Numbered from the stretch's first letter, positions 35,693 through 44,475 are shown. The stretch is DNA of 58,272 bases from Hydrococcus rivularis NIES-593 (GCF_001904635.1 NZ_MRCB01000032.1:1-58272), one strand, 5' to 3'. The notes: generated by a model from the letters alone, not told the origin. Made by a program: numbers and translations.

Positions 35693-35922
35693 GGGTTTCG
35701 ATGACAACTAAAGCCTAGTATTGTCAGGATTGGACGGCAAAAAATCTTGCTCTTTAAACAGAAAGCTTATATTTTGAGCTATAGTCAAATCTTAAGACAT
35801 TAAGCTACGATTGAGCATGCAAAAACCAAATAAGATAGTACGTAAGATAAACAACTGTTTAAACTCAAAGAGCAGCAGCGCTACTGAGTAGACGATCGAA
35901 ACCGTCAGCCCCAATCAGTTTT

Positions 35923-35945
35923 TATACTATATTCAGTCACTGAAT
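35923..35945 (+). promoter_or_regulatory. Candidate -10 box and operator palindrome of CP12
   Basis: TATACT (35923-35928) has the form of a -10 box; three bases on comes the palindrome ATTCAGT-C-ACTGAAT (35931-35945), 5 bases before the AGAGGA ribosome site of CP12. The palindrome would fall at the transcription start or mRNA 5' end. No experimental support; the protein that might bind is unknown. Confidence 0.4.
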
Positions 35946-35956
35946 TTAGAGGAATT

Positions 35957-36181
35957 ATGAGCGATATCAAAAACCAAATCGAACAAGAGATTGAAAACGC
36001 CAGAACGGTTTGTAGTACGGAGGGAGCTACTTCTAGCGAATGTGCCGCTGCATGGGATGCAGTTGAAGAATTGCAAGCAGAAGCTGCCCATCAACGTCAA
36101 AAACACCCTGAAAAAACTTCTTTTCAACAGTACTGCGACGAAAATCCCGATGCGGCCGAATGTCGCGTTTACGACGACTAA
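35957..36181 (+). CDS. Calvin cycle protein CP12
   Basis: A 74-residue redox switch: in the dark its disulfides form and it binds GAPDH and phosphoribulokinase into an inactive complex, stopping the Calvin cycle. Both cysteine pairs are present (Cys19/Cys29 and Cys60/Cys69), as is the core AAAWDAVEELQAEAAHQRQK-like helix (WDAVEELQAEAAHQ) and the GAPDH-binding tail CDENPDAAECRVYDD. ATG at 35957 follows AGAGGA. Stands alone with its own terminator. Works opposite in time to zwf/opcA in the same window. Confidence 0.97.
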   Translation: MSDIKNQIEQEIENARTVCSTEGATSSECAAAWDAVEELQAEAAHQRQKHPEKTSFQQYCDENPDAAECRVYDD

Positions 36182-36225
36182 GATAATGTTTAGCAGTTGA
36201 ATACTGTTTTAGGCTCCTATTTTGC

Positions 36226-36270
36226 GGCAGTGAGAATCCTTTTGAGGATCTTCCCACTGCTGATTTTTTT
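36226..36270 (+). terminator. Intrinsic terminator of CP12
   Basis: GCAGTGAGAATCC (36227-36239) pairs with GGATCTTCCCACTGC (36246-36260) with two small mismatches, followed by TGATTTTTTT. Strong and 45 bp after the CP12 stop. Confidence 0.85.
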
Positions 36271-36326
36271 GCACAATTATGTCTTTAAAATAATCTAGGA
36301 TTATTTTCATTTACGAGCAAGAAGAG

Positions 36327-36932
36327 ATGGATGAAACTTGGCTTCGACCTCTGGTATGGATGGATTACCGATTGGCGGTTTTATTTACCGTTATCGTGCC
36401 CGTTATTTTGTTAATTTGGGCGTTAGTTCGTCAAGCCGATGCAATTTTACGGCTATTAATTATCTACTGGCGGGTATCGAGTTTACTAATGATTACTGTT
36501 TATTTAGCGATCGCTACTTGGTCTTGTCCGTTTAGCTATATCACGGGATTGGTCGCCCGCATTCTCATTCCCATCTCACTTTGGTTTTGGGTCGATTTAA
36601 ATGACGAAATTAGAGATTTGCCCCAAAGTTTTCTGAAACTGGTCTTGACTTCCTGGCGCTGGGCAGTAACGATTTATTCTAGTCTGGGCGCGATCGCTAG
36701 TCTCCCTTTTCTTTCTTGTGCTTTTTCGGGCGGAGAATATGCGGTCAATACTCCCTTTTGCCGGGTTTGGTTAGAAGCCCCCTGGGGGTACAAAGAATGG
36801 TTTCATCCCAATGCATCGCCGGGATTCTTAGGGTTTTTAGGCATGGTGGGATTGATTATTTACACGCTCTACTTTGCCTATTTTCTCCTGATTCGTTTGG
36901 GCAAACAAGGGCGATCGGCACTCGAACAATAG
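36327..36932 (+). CDS. DUF3177 family membrane protein
   Basis: A 201-residue polytopic protein with about five membrane segments (VLFTVIVPVILLIWALV ~19-35; a span near ~50-65; ILIPISLWFW ~78-90; WAVTIYSSLGAIASLPFLS ~112-130; FLGMVGLIIYTLYFAYFLL ~170-190). Conserved-looking loop NTPFCRVWLEAPWGYKEWFH between spans. I recognise it as DUF3177, so far seen in cyanobacteria and without known function. ATG at 36327 just after an AGAAGAG site. Single gene after the CP12 terminator. Confidence 0.8.
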   Translation: MDETWLRPLVWMDYRLAVLFTVIVPVILLIWALVRQADAILRLLIIYWRVSSLLMITVYLAIATWSCPFSYITGLVARILIPISLWFWVDLNDEIRDLPQSFLKLVLTSWRWAVTIYSSLGAIASLPFLSCAFSGGEYAVNTPFCRVWLEAPWGYKEWFHPNASPGFLGFLGMVGLIIYTLYFAYFLLIRLGKQGRSALEQ

Positions 36933-37023
36933 AATAGTCTTCTTAATTCTTGCGGGATTTCAAAACTTTGTAGAGATATTCCATGGAACGGCGCTACAAA
37001 AATGAGAATTTAGGAATCATAGC

Positions 37024-38214
37024 CTAAATTTGAAATTTTATTTCTCGCTTACTAAAAGGTAAATCTTGATTGATTGCATCGATTTCTTCCCGTTCCATTG
37101 CATTAATTTCACTGATGTAGTGACGTAAAAGATTGCTCATTCTTGGGTCGTAAAAGCGATGCAAGCTGTAATTGGGAGTTGCAGGAAACCCCCGCCGTTT
37201 TTTATGACTGCCGCCAGCACCGGGATCGAACATTTGGATACCCTGAGAAATTGCCCATTCAATCGGTTTGTAATAACACGCCTCAAAATGCAGGCAATCG
37301 TATTCTTGAAAACAACCCCAATAGCGCCCGTAAAAATTTTCGCCTTTGCGCAAACAAAAAGATAATCCTACGGGACGCGAATCGTCGTCTTCTCGATACG
37401 CCGTTATCAAAACGACACGATGGCGATAGCAAGGATAAAGTTGCTCGAAAAATTGGCGCGTTAAATATTTACTTCCCCAATAAAACTTGTCGCAAGTGCT
37501 ACTGTAAAATCGATAAATTAAAGGAAATAAATGATGGGGAATTTCTTCACCTACTAAGGTTTTAACCTGTAGATTGGCATTAACAACCGCTTTGCGTTCG
37601 CGCTTAATATTGCGACGTTGATTGGCATTAAAGACTGCTAGATAATCGTCAAAGGTTTGAAAACCTCTATTTATCCAAATGTAGCTGTAGTGTAGCCAAC
37701 TGCTGAAACCGTAACGTTCCATTACAGCACGCCAATCGGGATCGACAAACAGAAAATTGCAACCAGAGAGGCGGTTGCGATCGCAGAAACGATCGATCTC
37801 CGCTACCATCATTTCTGTAATCTCCGCTTCGTTTTCCCCCGGCGCGATCAAAAAGCGATAGCCTACGGCGGGAGTAAAGGGAGTCATCCCTAAAAGTTTT
37901 GGATAGTAACGCACTCCCAAACGATGGGACAAATCCGCCCATTGGTGGTCAAAAACAAATTCGCCGTAACTGTGACCCTTAATATACAAAGGCGCAGCCG
38001 CAATCAAGCTTCTATTTCGCCACACCGTGAGATGAACTGGTTGCCATCCAGTCCGCGCCGTCGCACTCCCAGACGTTTCTAGGTTATTGAGCCATTCCCA
38101 CTCTAGAAATGGAGTTTTGAGGGGTTCGGCCAGGAAATCCCATTCGGCTTTAGGAATTTCAGCGATTTTTTCTATCCAGGCAATGGAATACTGGGGCTTG
38201 AATTGTTCGACCAT
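37024..38214 (-). CDS. FemAB-like/GNAT acyltransferase (COG3146)
   Basis: A 396-residue protein of the GNAT-fold FemAB_like group (old DUF482). Typical landmarks: FLEWEWLNNLETSGSATA, AAPLYIKGHSYGEFVFDHQWA, the AVGYRFLI block, NQRRNIKRERKAV, and the C-terminal EACYYKPIEWAI, FDPGAGGSHKKRRGFPA. Members are thought to add aminoacyl or acyl groups, some in peptidoglycan or lipid context, but the substrate is not established. ATG at 38214 chosen; the frame runs 14 codons further into tandem repeat DNA. Single gene. Confidence 0.9.
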   Translation of the reverse strand: MVEQFKPQYSIAWIEKIAEIPKAEWDFLAEPLKTPFLEWEWLNNLETSGSATARTGWQPVHLTVWRNRSLIAAAPLYIKGHSYGEFVFDHQWADLSHRLGVRYYPKLLGMTPFTPAVGYRFLIAPGENEAEITEMMVAEIDRFCDRNRLSGCNFLFVDPDWRAVMERYGFSSWLHYSYIWINRGFQTFDDYLAVFNANQRRNIKRERKAVVNANLQVKTLVGEEIPHHLFPLIYRFYSSTCDKFYWGSKYLTRQFFEQLYPCYRHRVVLITAYREDDDSRPVGLSFCLRKGENFYGRYWGCFQEYDCLHFEACYYKPIEWAISQGIQMFDPGAGGSHKKRRGFPATPNYSLHRFYDPRMSNLLRHYISEINAMEREEIDAINQDLPFSKREIKFQI

Positions 38215-38270
38215 CGAAGTCAGTAATCGGTAATCAGTAATCAATAATTCAGTCACTGATAATCAGCATT
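38215..38270. repeat. Short tandem repeat, CAGTAATC type
   Basis: Four to five degenerate units of the CAGTAATCGGTAAT type between the GNAT gene start and the RibD-type gene end. This is a common kind of cyanobacterial spacer repeat. No other content was seen. Confidence 0.7.
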
Positions 38271-38294
38271 AATCATAGATTAATGTAATATTCC

Positions 38295-39116
38295 TTAACG
38301 TTGTAGTCGGTAGTGTAAAAAGATTTCTCCCTCAATTCGTTCTACACTCAATAATTCCAAGCGCCGCGCCTCTCGTGCTAGGAAACCCATTCCTTCTACT
38401 GGTGTTGGCGCGGTAGCGCCTCCCAAAATAAGCGGGCATAGAGTCAACCAAAACTCATCAATCAAATCTTCTGCCAGCAGAGAAGCCACCAATTCCCCAC
38501 CCCCAAGAATTGCCAGTCTCTGCAATCCTAGTTCTTTGAGTTGCGCTAATGCATCTATCCAGTCAATCGATGTTGGATTGGAGATTGGGGATTGGTCAAT
38601 TTTGGATTTTGGATTTTGGATTTTAGATCGATTGTCTCCCAACTCCCCCCATACTCCCCACACCCCTTGTCCCCCCGTCTCCCCATCTCCTCTTCTCCCC
38701 GTCTCAAAAGTCTCCCTTGCATCTGCGACTAAAATGCGATCGAAGCCCTCTTGCTTGCTTTCTCGCCACAATTTAGCGCCAGCCGCCGTCGCGAGCAACC
38801 AGCGAGGGACGGGTTGACGAAAAAAGGGCAATTGAGGATCGATTTGCGCCGAGGCAGAACAGAGGATGTGTATGGGTTGTGGCGGTTTTTGCTGCCTCTC
38901 TCTAGCCTGTAAGAATTGGGGATCGCGGATGGGAAGCGTCGTTCCATAGGCGCGAAGCGTGCCAGCCCCGAAAAGAACGCCATCGGCAAGGGAAATTTGT
39001 TTTTCCAAATGAGCTTTGTCGGCTGCCGAGGAAAATCGAGCGGGCGATCGCCCAACATCGGCAATTTTTCCATCAGCCGTCATCGCTAATATAACTGTAG
39101 TAAAAGGGCGATTCAT
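38295..39116 (-). CDS. RibD C-terminal-domain pyrimidine reductase-like protein with in-frame repeat insertion
   Basis: A 273-residue stand-alone reductase of the RibD_C/dihydrofolate-reductase fold, likely NADPH-dependent; in riboflavin synthesis the family reduces the ribosyl pyrimidine, but such stand-alone cyanobacterial forms have unproven substrates. Landmarks: RPFTTVILAMTADGKIAD, DGVLFGAGTLRAYGTTLPIR, LAILGGGELVASLLAEDLIDE and LTLCPLILGGATAPTP. Residues ~136-182 do not belong to the fold: they are translated spacer repeats (GRRGDGETGGQGVWGVWGEL, then SKIQNPKSKID). ATG at 39116 chosen over one ten codons upstream. The inserted loop lies between two strands and may be tolerated. Confidence 0.88.
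   Translation of the reverse strand: MNRPFTTVILAMTADGKIADVGRSPARFSSAADKAHLEKQISLADGVLFGAGTLRAYGTTLPIRDPQFLQARERQQKPPQPIHILCSASAQIDPQLPFFRQPVPRWLLATAAGAKLWRESKQEGFDRILVADARETFETGRRGDGETGGQGVWGVWGELGDNRSKIQNPKSKIDQSPISNPTSIDWIDALAQLKELGLQRLAILGGGELVASLLAEDLIDEFWLTLCPLILGGATAPTPVEGMGFLAREARRLELLSVERIEGEIFLHYRLQR
38571..38706. repeat. Dispersed spacer repeats translated inside a gene
   Basis: On the minus strand: a run of GGGGAGA/GGGGAC-type units (38643-38702) followed by AATCCAAAATCCAAAATCC units (38600-38625). Both kinds are normally intergenic in cyanobacteria; here they lie in frame inside the RibD-type reductase, adding about 47 residues without a stop. Confidence 0.8.
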
Positions 39117-39420
39117 TGGGTAAAAGCGGATAGGTAAAAAAATCAATCAATTTTTGTAGCTTTCTCCACCGAAGGTTGCCATTCAAGAGAAAAAAGTAAA
39201 ATTGGCTACAAATTCTTAGAAAGTTCGCCAAGTAATTTAATCTATCAAGTAATCTAATGGGTCTCTATGCTATAACAGTGGAGACGAACAGGTAAACAAA
39301 AAGAGGTCATTCGCTTTTGACTCGCTAGGTTAAATTCTGACGTTAGTGATTCCCTAACTACTCAATTTAGCTTCACAGATCGAAACAATTTACGCTCTTC
39401 TTAGCGTTAACCTCAGTTTT
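39117..39420. other. Divergent promoter region of the histidine kinase
   Basis: 304 bp. It holds two direct repeats CAAGTAATYTAAT at 39229-39241 and 39246-39258, 17 bp apart start to start, that could be a regulator site, and TATGCTATAACAG further on as a possible -10 region. No gene was seen. Confidence 0.45.
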
Positions 39421-41451
39421 ATGGCACTCGGTCAATCTTCTTTTCGTCGCATTCTCTTGTCGCGCCTATTGCTGGTCAGCGTTCCCGTGCTTTTAGTAGG
39501 CGTGTATGTTACCTATCGAAAAGCCCGTTCGGCTTTTCTAGAGACGGCACGGCAAAATTTGACTGAAAGTGCAGTTAGAAAAGGAGAAAGTATCGATCGA
39601 TCCATCGAGGCGCTACGAGCCAATCTTGCCACGGCAAGCGATAGCGTTGTTTTCAAGCAGGGAACGCCTATACAACAGCAAGCTTTTCTCGATCGCCTTG
39701 CCTCCAAACTTCCAAACCAAATTCAGTGCGTGCAGCTAACCAATTTTCAAACGGGGCAAGTTATAGCGAGTACCTGCGGGAATCAACCTCTCGACAACCC
39801 AGCTCGAAGCCAAGGGGCAGTAGGGCAAGAGTCACTGGCAGTTGAGGCAAACAAGATTTCCATTAAGTTCTTACTTCCCCAACAGCAGACGAGTTCAGAG
39901 AAAAATGAAGGTCAGTTAGAATTGCTCTTGTCGGCTCCGGTTTACGACGATCGCGATCGACCTCGTTACGTTTTGAGCTTTAAGTCGGCACTGCAAGAAA
40001 AAGAATTCGTATCTACCGAAACCCAACCCGGCTCGCTGACGGGTTATACGGTTGTCATTAACCAACAGGGAACTATCTTGGCACATCCCCTATCCGAACG
40101 GGTAGGACGCAATATTAGAGAAGAAGATGATGCCAACCGATTGAAAGATCTCGTCTGGAGCGCGATCGCAGGACAGCCCAAGTTTTTGCATTTATTTGCT
40201 TTTGATGAAGATGGTGTAGAACTCGTCGCGGGTTACAGTGCCATTGCCAGTCCCATTACCAGCGAGAGAGCTAAAAAATGGGTAATCCTCGCCGTAGCTC
40301 CCATAGACAAGGCACTAGCACCACTTCAGGATATTCAAAAAGCTCTATTTGGCATGACGTTGGCTTTGATCGTCGCCAGTATTCTGGTCATATTATATAT
40401 TTCTCGCGAGCTAGCGCGTCCTCTAGAACAACTCAGAGATTACGCCATCAAAAAAGAGCTTTTTTGTAAAAAAACAGAAGCCCCTCAAACTTGCCCGCAA
40501 AATTTCAAAATTCGGGAGTTTAATCAACTGGCTTCGGCCATTCAAGAAATGCTCGAACGCCTCCAAACTTGGGGAGACGAGATCGTCTGTTCGTGGAGAG
40601 AAGCTCAGAATGCCAATCAGCTTAAAAACGAATTTCTCGCTACGACTTCTCACGAATTGAGAACCCCGCTCAACGGAATCATCAACTGCATTCGGATTAT
40701 CAAAGAAGGTTATTGCGATAGCCGAGAAGAAGAAATAGAATTTTTGCAGCAAGCCGATAATGCAGCCATTCACTTGCTCAACATTATTAATGACATTTTA
40801 GATATTGCCAAAATTGAGGCGGGCAAACTATCTGTGAACCTAGAATCAGTCGATTTAGGCAAACTGCTCAAAGAAGTTATCAATCTGCAAATCGCCTCTA
40901 TCCAGAAAAAAGGTCTGAAATTAAAAACTCCTCATTGGGAAAACGATATTATCATTTACACCGACCCGGCAAAACTCCGACAAGTTCTTTTGAACGTGAT
41001 AGGTAATGCCGTCAAATTTACCCAGTCAGGCAGTATCGCGATTAGCATTGGCATCGAAAAAGATGAAGCGCCAGTAGCAAATGCTTCAAAGGTGGTTATA
41101 ACGGTTAAAGATACCGGAATCGGAATCGATCCCAGCCAACAGGATAAGCTCTTTCACCCCTTCGTGATGGTAGATGGCTCAACAACCCGTCAGTTTGGCG
41201 GAACGGGTTTAGGATTGGCTATTTCCCGCAATTTAATCGAACTCATGGGAGGTAGCATTAAGCTGCACAGTGCTGGGTGCGGTAAAGGGACGACAGTTAA
41301 GATCGGCATCCCCCTGACGCCGATATCTCCCATCCGCGAAGTCAGCCGGCAACAGACTGAGAACGGCTCTCAGAAGCTTCTTGCCAGTCATTGCGAGTTA
41401 CCGCCAGCTAATCTCGCCTCCTCAAAAGAGTTGACCTGTTCTCAGAAATAG
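39421..41451 (+). CDS. Membrane-bound sensor histidine kinase
   Basis: A 676-residue kinase. First membrane span ~12-31, extracytoplasmic Cache-like sensor (~32-305; YTVVINQQGTILAHPLSERV is its second half), second span ~309-329, then a HAMP-type linker (RELARPLEQLRDY). HisKA domain with SHELRTPLNGI, phosphorylated His ~410; HATPase_c with LRQVLLNVIGNAVKFTQ, VKDTGIGID and FGGTGLGLAIS. No receiver domain and no response regulator gene next to it, so its partner is elsewhere. It ends seven bases from the convergent transaldolase-like gene. Signal unknown; Cache domains often bind amino or organic acids. Confidence 0.95.
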   Translation: MALGQSSFRRILLSRLLLVSVPVLLVGVYVTYRKARSAFLETARQNLTESAVRKGESIDRSIEALRANLATASDSVVFKQGTPIQQQAFLDRLASKLPNQIQCVQLTNFQTGQVIASTCGNQPLDNPARSQGAVGQESLAVEANKISIKFLLPQQQTSSEKNEGQLELLLSAPVYDDRDRPRYVLSFKSALQEKEFVSTETQPGSLTGYTVVINQQGTILAHPLSERVGRNIREEDDANRLKDLVWSAIAGQPKFLHLFAFDEDGVELVAGYSAIASPITSERAKKWVILAVAPIDKALAPLQDIQKALFGMTLALIVASILVILYISRELARPLEQLRDYAIKKELFCKKTEAPQTCPQNFKIREFNQLASAIQEMLERLQTWGDEIVCSWREAQNANQLKNEFLATTSHELRTPLNGIINCIRIIKEGYCDSREEEIEFLQQADNAAIHLLNIINDILDIAKIEAGKLSVNLESVDLGKLLKEVINLQIASIQKKGLKLKTPHWENDIIIYTDPAKLRQVLLNVIGNAVKFTQSGSIAISIGIEKDEAPVANASKVVITVKDTGIGIDPSQQDKLFHPFVMVDGSTTRQFGGTGLGLAISRNLIELMGGSIKLHSAGCGKGTTVKIGIPLTPISPIREVSRQQTENGSQKLLASHCELPPANLASSKELTCSQK

Positions 41452-41458
41452 CCAAGTA

Positions 41459-42097
41459 CTATAGCAATTCTATTCCCGTTCCATTACTATTAAACTCCTC
41501 TACAGTTTGCTCAGATAGCTCGTGAGTCGTCATCGCTTGCAAAACGCTTAAAGGCAAAGTTAGATGATGCGCTCCCGCTCGCAAGGCAGCAGCAGCTTCG
41601 TTAGGAGTTTTCAGACTAGCAGCAAGGATTTCTGTCGCGCTCCCTTGCAATAAGGCAGCCATATCGCGTACCAACGCCAAACCATCGCCCAACAATCTCG
41701 TCGCACGATTGACGTAGGCGATCGCATATTTTGCTCCCGCCTCCCGCGCTACTGCCGCTTGTGCCGCGCTATAAATCGCCGTTACCGCACAGGGAATTTC
41801 CGGCGACAGTTGTGCTACTACTTGAAACCCAACCGCAGTCGCCGGAACCTTCAGTACCGTTTTCGCGCCAATAATTTCAAAGGCACGTCGTCCTTGTGCG
41901 ATCGCGCGATCGCGATCGGTTGCAGTAAGCTGATAGTATAGCTCGCCGGGACTGATAGCAGCGAGTTTTTTTAAGGTCTCCTCCGGAGATAGATCGCTTT
42001 TGGCTAGTAAAGTGGGATTGGTGGTAATTCCTTTTATCCATCCCAGTTTGCCCGCTATCTCTGCTTCGCTAACGATCGCCGAGTCCAAGTAAATCAT
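41459..42097 (-). CDS. Short transaldolase / fructose-6-phosphate aldolase family protein
   Basis: A 212-residue TalC/FSA-type protein. IYLDSAIVSEAEIAG at the start (Asp5), GITTNPTLLAKS, Schiff-base Lys83 in TVLKVPAT, then AVTAIYSAAQAAVAREAGAKYA and AYVNRATR. The family either transfers dihydroxyacetone (transaldolase) or makes fructose 6-phosphate from dihydroxyacetone and glyceraldehyde 3-phosphate. A Tyr/Phe near residue 128-130 normally tells the two apart; here the motif is YVNRATRLLGDG. Second transaldolase-fold gene in this window besides tal. ATG at 42097; single gene. Confidence 0.9.
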   Translation of the reverse strand: MIYLDSAIVSEAEIAGKLGWIKGITTNPTLLAKSDLSPEETLKKLAAISPGELYYQLTATDRDRAIAQGRRAFEIIGAKTVLKVPATAVGFQVVAQLSPEIPCAVTAIYSAAQAAVAREAGAKYAIAYVNRATRLLGDGLALVRDMAALLQGSATEILAASLKTPNEAAAALRAGAHHLTLPLSVLQAMTTHELSEQTVEEFNSNGTGIELL

Positions 42098-42225
42098 AGT
42101 AACTGGTAACTGATAACCGACTACTGATTATAGGATTTTCTTTTACCGTTGCCCTACGATGGATCGGTTAAAATCCATTTAACCAACCAAACCGATCGCC
42201 AAAGTTAGTTGACTTTGAATTGCTT

Positions 42226-44178
42226 ATGAGTGACGCTACTGTTAATATCCACGAACTGACAAGCGACACTATTCTCGACGTTCGCAACTTGCGAGTTGAA
42301 TTTCTGAGCGACTCGCGCAATAATTTTTCAGAAAATTCTTGCCCAAGAGCAGTAGATGACATAAGCTTTCAACTCAAACGAGGACAGATTTTAGGGATCG
42401 TCGGCGAGTCGGGTTCGGGGAAATCCGTTACTTCTTTGGCGATTATGGGATTGATTCCCAGTCCCGGCAAAATTAGCGGAGGCGAAATTTGGTTTCGTCC
42501 TGCCAGGGAAAATAATCATGCACGGGACGCAAGACTTGTCAATCTCCTAGCCTTAAGCGAAGAAAAGCGGCGCAATTATCGGGGAGGGGAAATTGCCATG
42601 ATTTTCCAAGAACCGATGAGCGCTCTAAACCCAGTTTATACGATTGGCTTTCAAATTATCGAAGCGATTCGACTACATCAAAATGTCACGCCAGAACAAG
42701 CCAAAAATCAAGCGATCGCGCTTTTGCAAGAAGTTAAACTTATCCCTAGCGACGAACAGTTAGAAAACGAGTATTTAGAGAAAAATAAAAGTAATCAAAA
42801 CACTGAGGCAGGTTTTGTCACCCAACGAGTTAAAAATTACATCAAGCAGTACAAACAATCAATCCTCAAACGCTATCCCCACCAACTTTCTGGCGGTCAA
42901 CTACAACGGGTTACTATCGCCATGGCAATTTCTTGCAACCCAACCATTTTGATTGCTGACGAACCGACAACGGCACTCGACGTAACAGTACAAGCAGAAA
43001 TTCTGCACCTGCTGCGGGAGTTATGCAAAACCCATCGAGATATGTCGATGATTTTTATTTCTCACGATTTGGGAGTCATTAATCAAATTGCCGATGCAGT
43101 TGTCGTAATGTATGGGGGAAAAATCGTCGAAGCAGGCAATAAGGACAAGATTTTATACGAACCAAAACATCCCTATACAAAAGGCTTGTTAGCTTGTCGC
43201 CCTCGTTTGCATTCCCAGTTAGAAATACTGCCCATCGTAGAAAATTTTATGATAGCGACCAAAGATTCTGCGACGGGAAAAGTATTATCGATTCAGGAAA
43301 AAGAACCGCCCGAATTTAAGACGATCTCTCCTCAAAAGCGACAAGAACGATTATCTTACCTGCAACAAAAAGAAAATTTATTATCGGTCTCAAATTTGTC
43401 CGTTCAATTTCCCGTTCGCGGGATGTTCGGTCAAACAAAAGATTTTTTTAAAGCAGTAGACAATGTTTCTTTTGAGGTCAAGCCAGGAGAAACCCTAGGA
43501 TTAGTCGGAGAATCAGGTTGCGGGAAATCGACCCTTGCTCGCACGATTTTGCGTTTAATTCCAGCAACAACTGGAAAAATTAAATTTCGGTTTCGAGAAG
43601 CCACTAAAGAAGAGGATATTTCTCAGCTATCCATGGGCGATGAAAAACTGCGTTTTTTGCGAAGAAAAATGCAAATTGTTTTTCAAAATCCCTACAATTC
43701 TCTCAATCCTCGCCTGACTATTGGAAAGGCAATTATGGAGCCGATGACTATTCATAACTTAGAGAAAAGTTCGCGAGCAAGACGAGAAAAAGTTAAGGAT
43801 TTGTTAGGACGAGTGGGGTTAAATCCAGATTGGTTCGATCGCTATCCTCACGAACTATCGGGAGGTCAACGCCAACGGGTATGTATAGCTAGAGCCTTAG
43901 CAGTCGATCCTGAGTTTATTATTTGCGACGAATCGGTATCGGCACTGGATGTTTCGGTACAAGCTGGCGTTTTAAATTTGCTCAAAAAATTGCAAAAAGA
44001 TTTTAACTTGACTTACATTTTTATTTCCCACGATTTAAGCGTAGTTAAGTTTATGAGCGATCGCATTCTGGTCATGAACAAGGGAAAAATTGAAGAGATG
44101 GATATCGCAGAAAATATTATTAATAATCCCCAAAAAGACTACACTAAAAAGCTAATCGCTTCAATCCCTCAGTTTTAA
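42226..44178 (+). CDS. Tandem ATPase of an oligopeptide/nickel-type ABC importer
   Basis: A 650-residue fusion of two ABC ATPase domains (DppD+DppF or GsiA arrangement). First half: Walker A GESGSGKS, signature LSGGQLQR, Walker B ILIADEPTTALDV. Second half (~385 on): GESGCGKS, LSGGQRQR, FIICDESVSALDV. Both halves end with the OppDF C-terminal region, including KHPYTKGLLACRPR. It powers uptake of peptides or similar solutes; the permease and binding-protein genes are not nearby, so they must be encoded elsewhere. ATG at 42226; a TTG two codons earlier is possible. Confidence 0.95.
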   Translation: MSDATVNIHELTSDTILDVRNLRVEFLSDSRNNFSENSCPRAVDDISFQLKRGQILGIVGESGSGKSVTSLAIMGLIPSPGKISGGEIWFRPARENNHARDARLVNLLALSEEKRRNYRGGEIAMIFQEPMSALNPVYTIGFQIIEAIRLHQNVTPEQAKNQAIALLQEVKLIPSDEQLENEYLEKNKSNQNTEAGFVTQRVKNYIKQYKQSILKRYPHQLSGGQLQRVTIAMAISCNPTILIADEPTTALDVTVQAEILHLLRELCKTHRDMSMIFISHDLGVINQIADAVVVMYGGKIVEAGNKDKILYEPKHPYTKGLLACRPRLHSQLEILPIVENFMIATKDSATGKVLSIQEKEPPEFKTISPQKRQERLSYLQQKENLLSVSNLSVQFPVRGMFGQTKDFFKAVDNVSFEVKPGETLGLVGESGCGKSTLARTILRLIPATTGKIKFRFREATKEEDISQLSMGDEKLRFLRRKMQIVFQNPYNSLNPRLTIGKAIMEPMTIHNLEKSSRARREKVKDLLGRVGLNPDWFDRYPHELSGGQRQRVCIARALAVDPEFIICDESVSALDVSVQAGVLNLLKKLQKDFNLTYIFISHDLSVVKFMSDRILVMNKGKIEEMDIAENIINNPQKDYTKKLIASIPQF

Positions 44179-44204
44179 AAAGTAATATTAAGTCCGTTCG
44201 TTCG

Positions 44205-44260
44205 ATCGGAATAGGTAGTGCGAGCGTCTCGCTCGCGAGCTATTCTACCAATTTTCATTT
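44205..44260. repeat. Dispersed GAGCGTCTCGCTCGCG-type repeat
   Basis: GTGCGAGCGTCTCGCTCGCGAGCTATTC is a palindrome-rich word (arms GCGAGCGT/CTCGCTCGCG) frequent in cyanobacterial spacers. It is followed by TACCAATTTTCATTT, which resembles the end of the MITE at 1271 and 3049. Confidence 0.5.
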
Positions 44261-44270
44261 AATTTTTGTT

Positions 44271-44399
44271 ATATCAAATCCGGTTAAACAACCATATTGC
44301 TTGTAGGGGCGGGTTTGGTTTTTAAGTTATTAATTTCACTAAAAATCTTAGCTGAACCCGCCCCTACCGATATTTTGGGCAATCAAACGGATTTGATAT
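44271..44399. mobile_element. MITE-like element with terminal inverted repeats
   Basis: 129 bp. Left end ATATCAAATCCGGTT and right end, reverse complemented, ATATCAAATCCGTTT: twelve bases identical, then near-identity. A second inverted pair inside (GTAGGGGCGGGTT and AACCCGCCCCTAC, at about 44303-44315 and 44354-44367) closes a long hairpin. No coding content. It lies between the convergent ABC and alanine dehydrogenase genes. Confidence 0.8.
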
Positions 44400-44432
44400 T
44401 AGTGGTTAATTGCTATCAACTATTAACCACTA
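44400..44432. terminator. Hairpin between convergent genes
   Basis: TAGTGGTTAAT and ATTAACCACTA pair around an 11-base loop, between the ABC gene and ald. It may end both transcripts, but neither side has a proper T-run. Confidence 0.4.
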
Positions 44433-44475
44433 ACAACTAACAAAAATAGCAATAGAAGATCGGGCTGGCTCCAAA

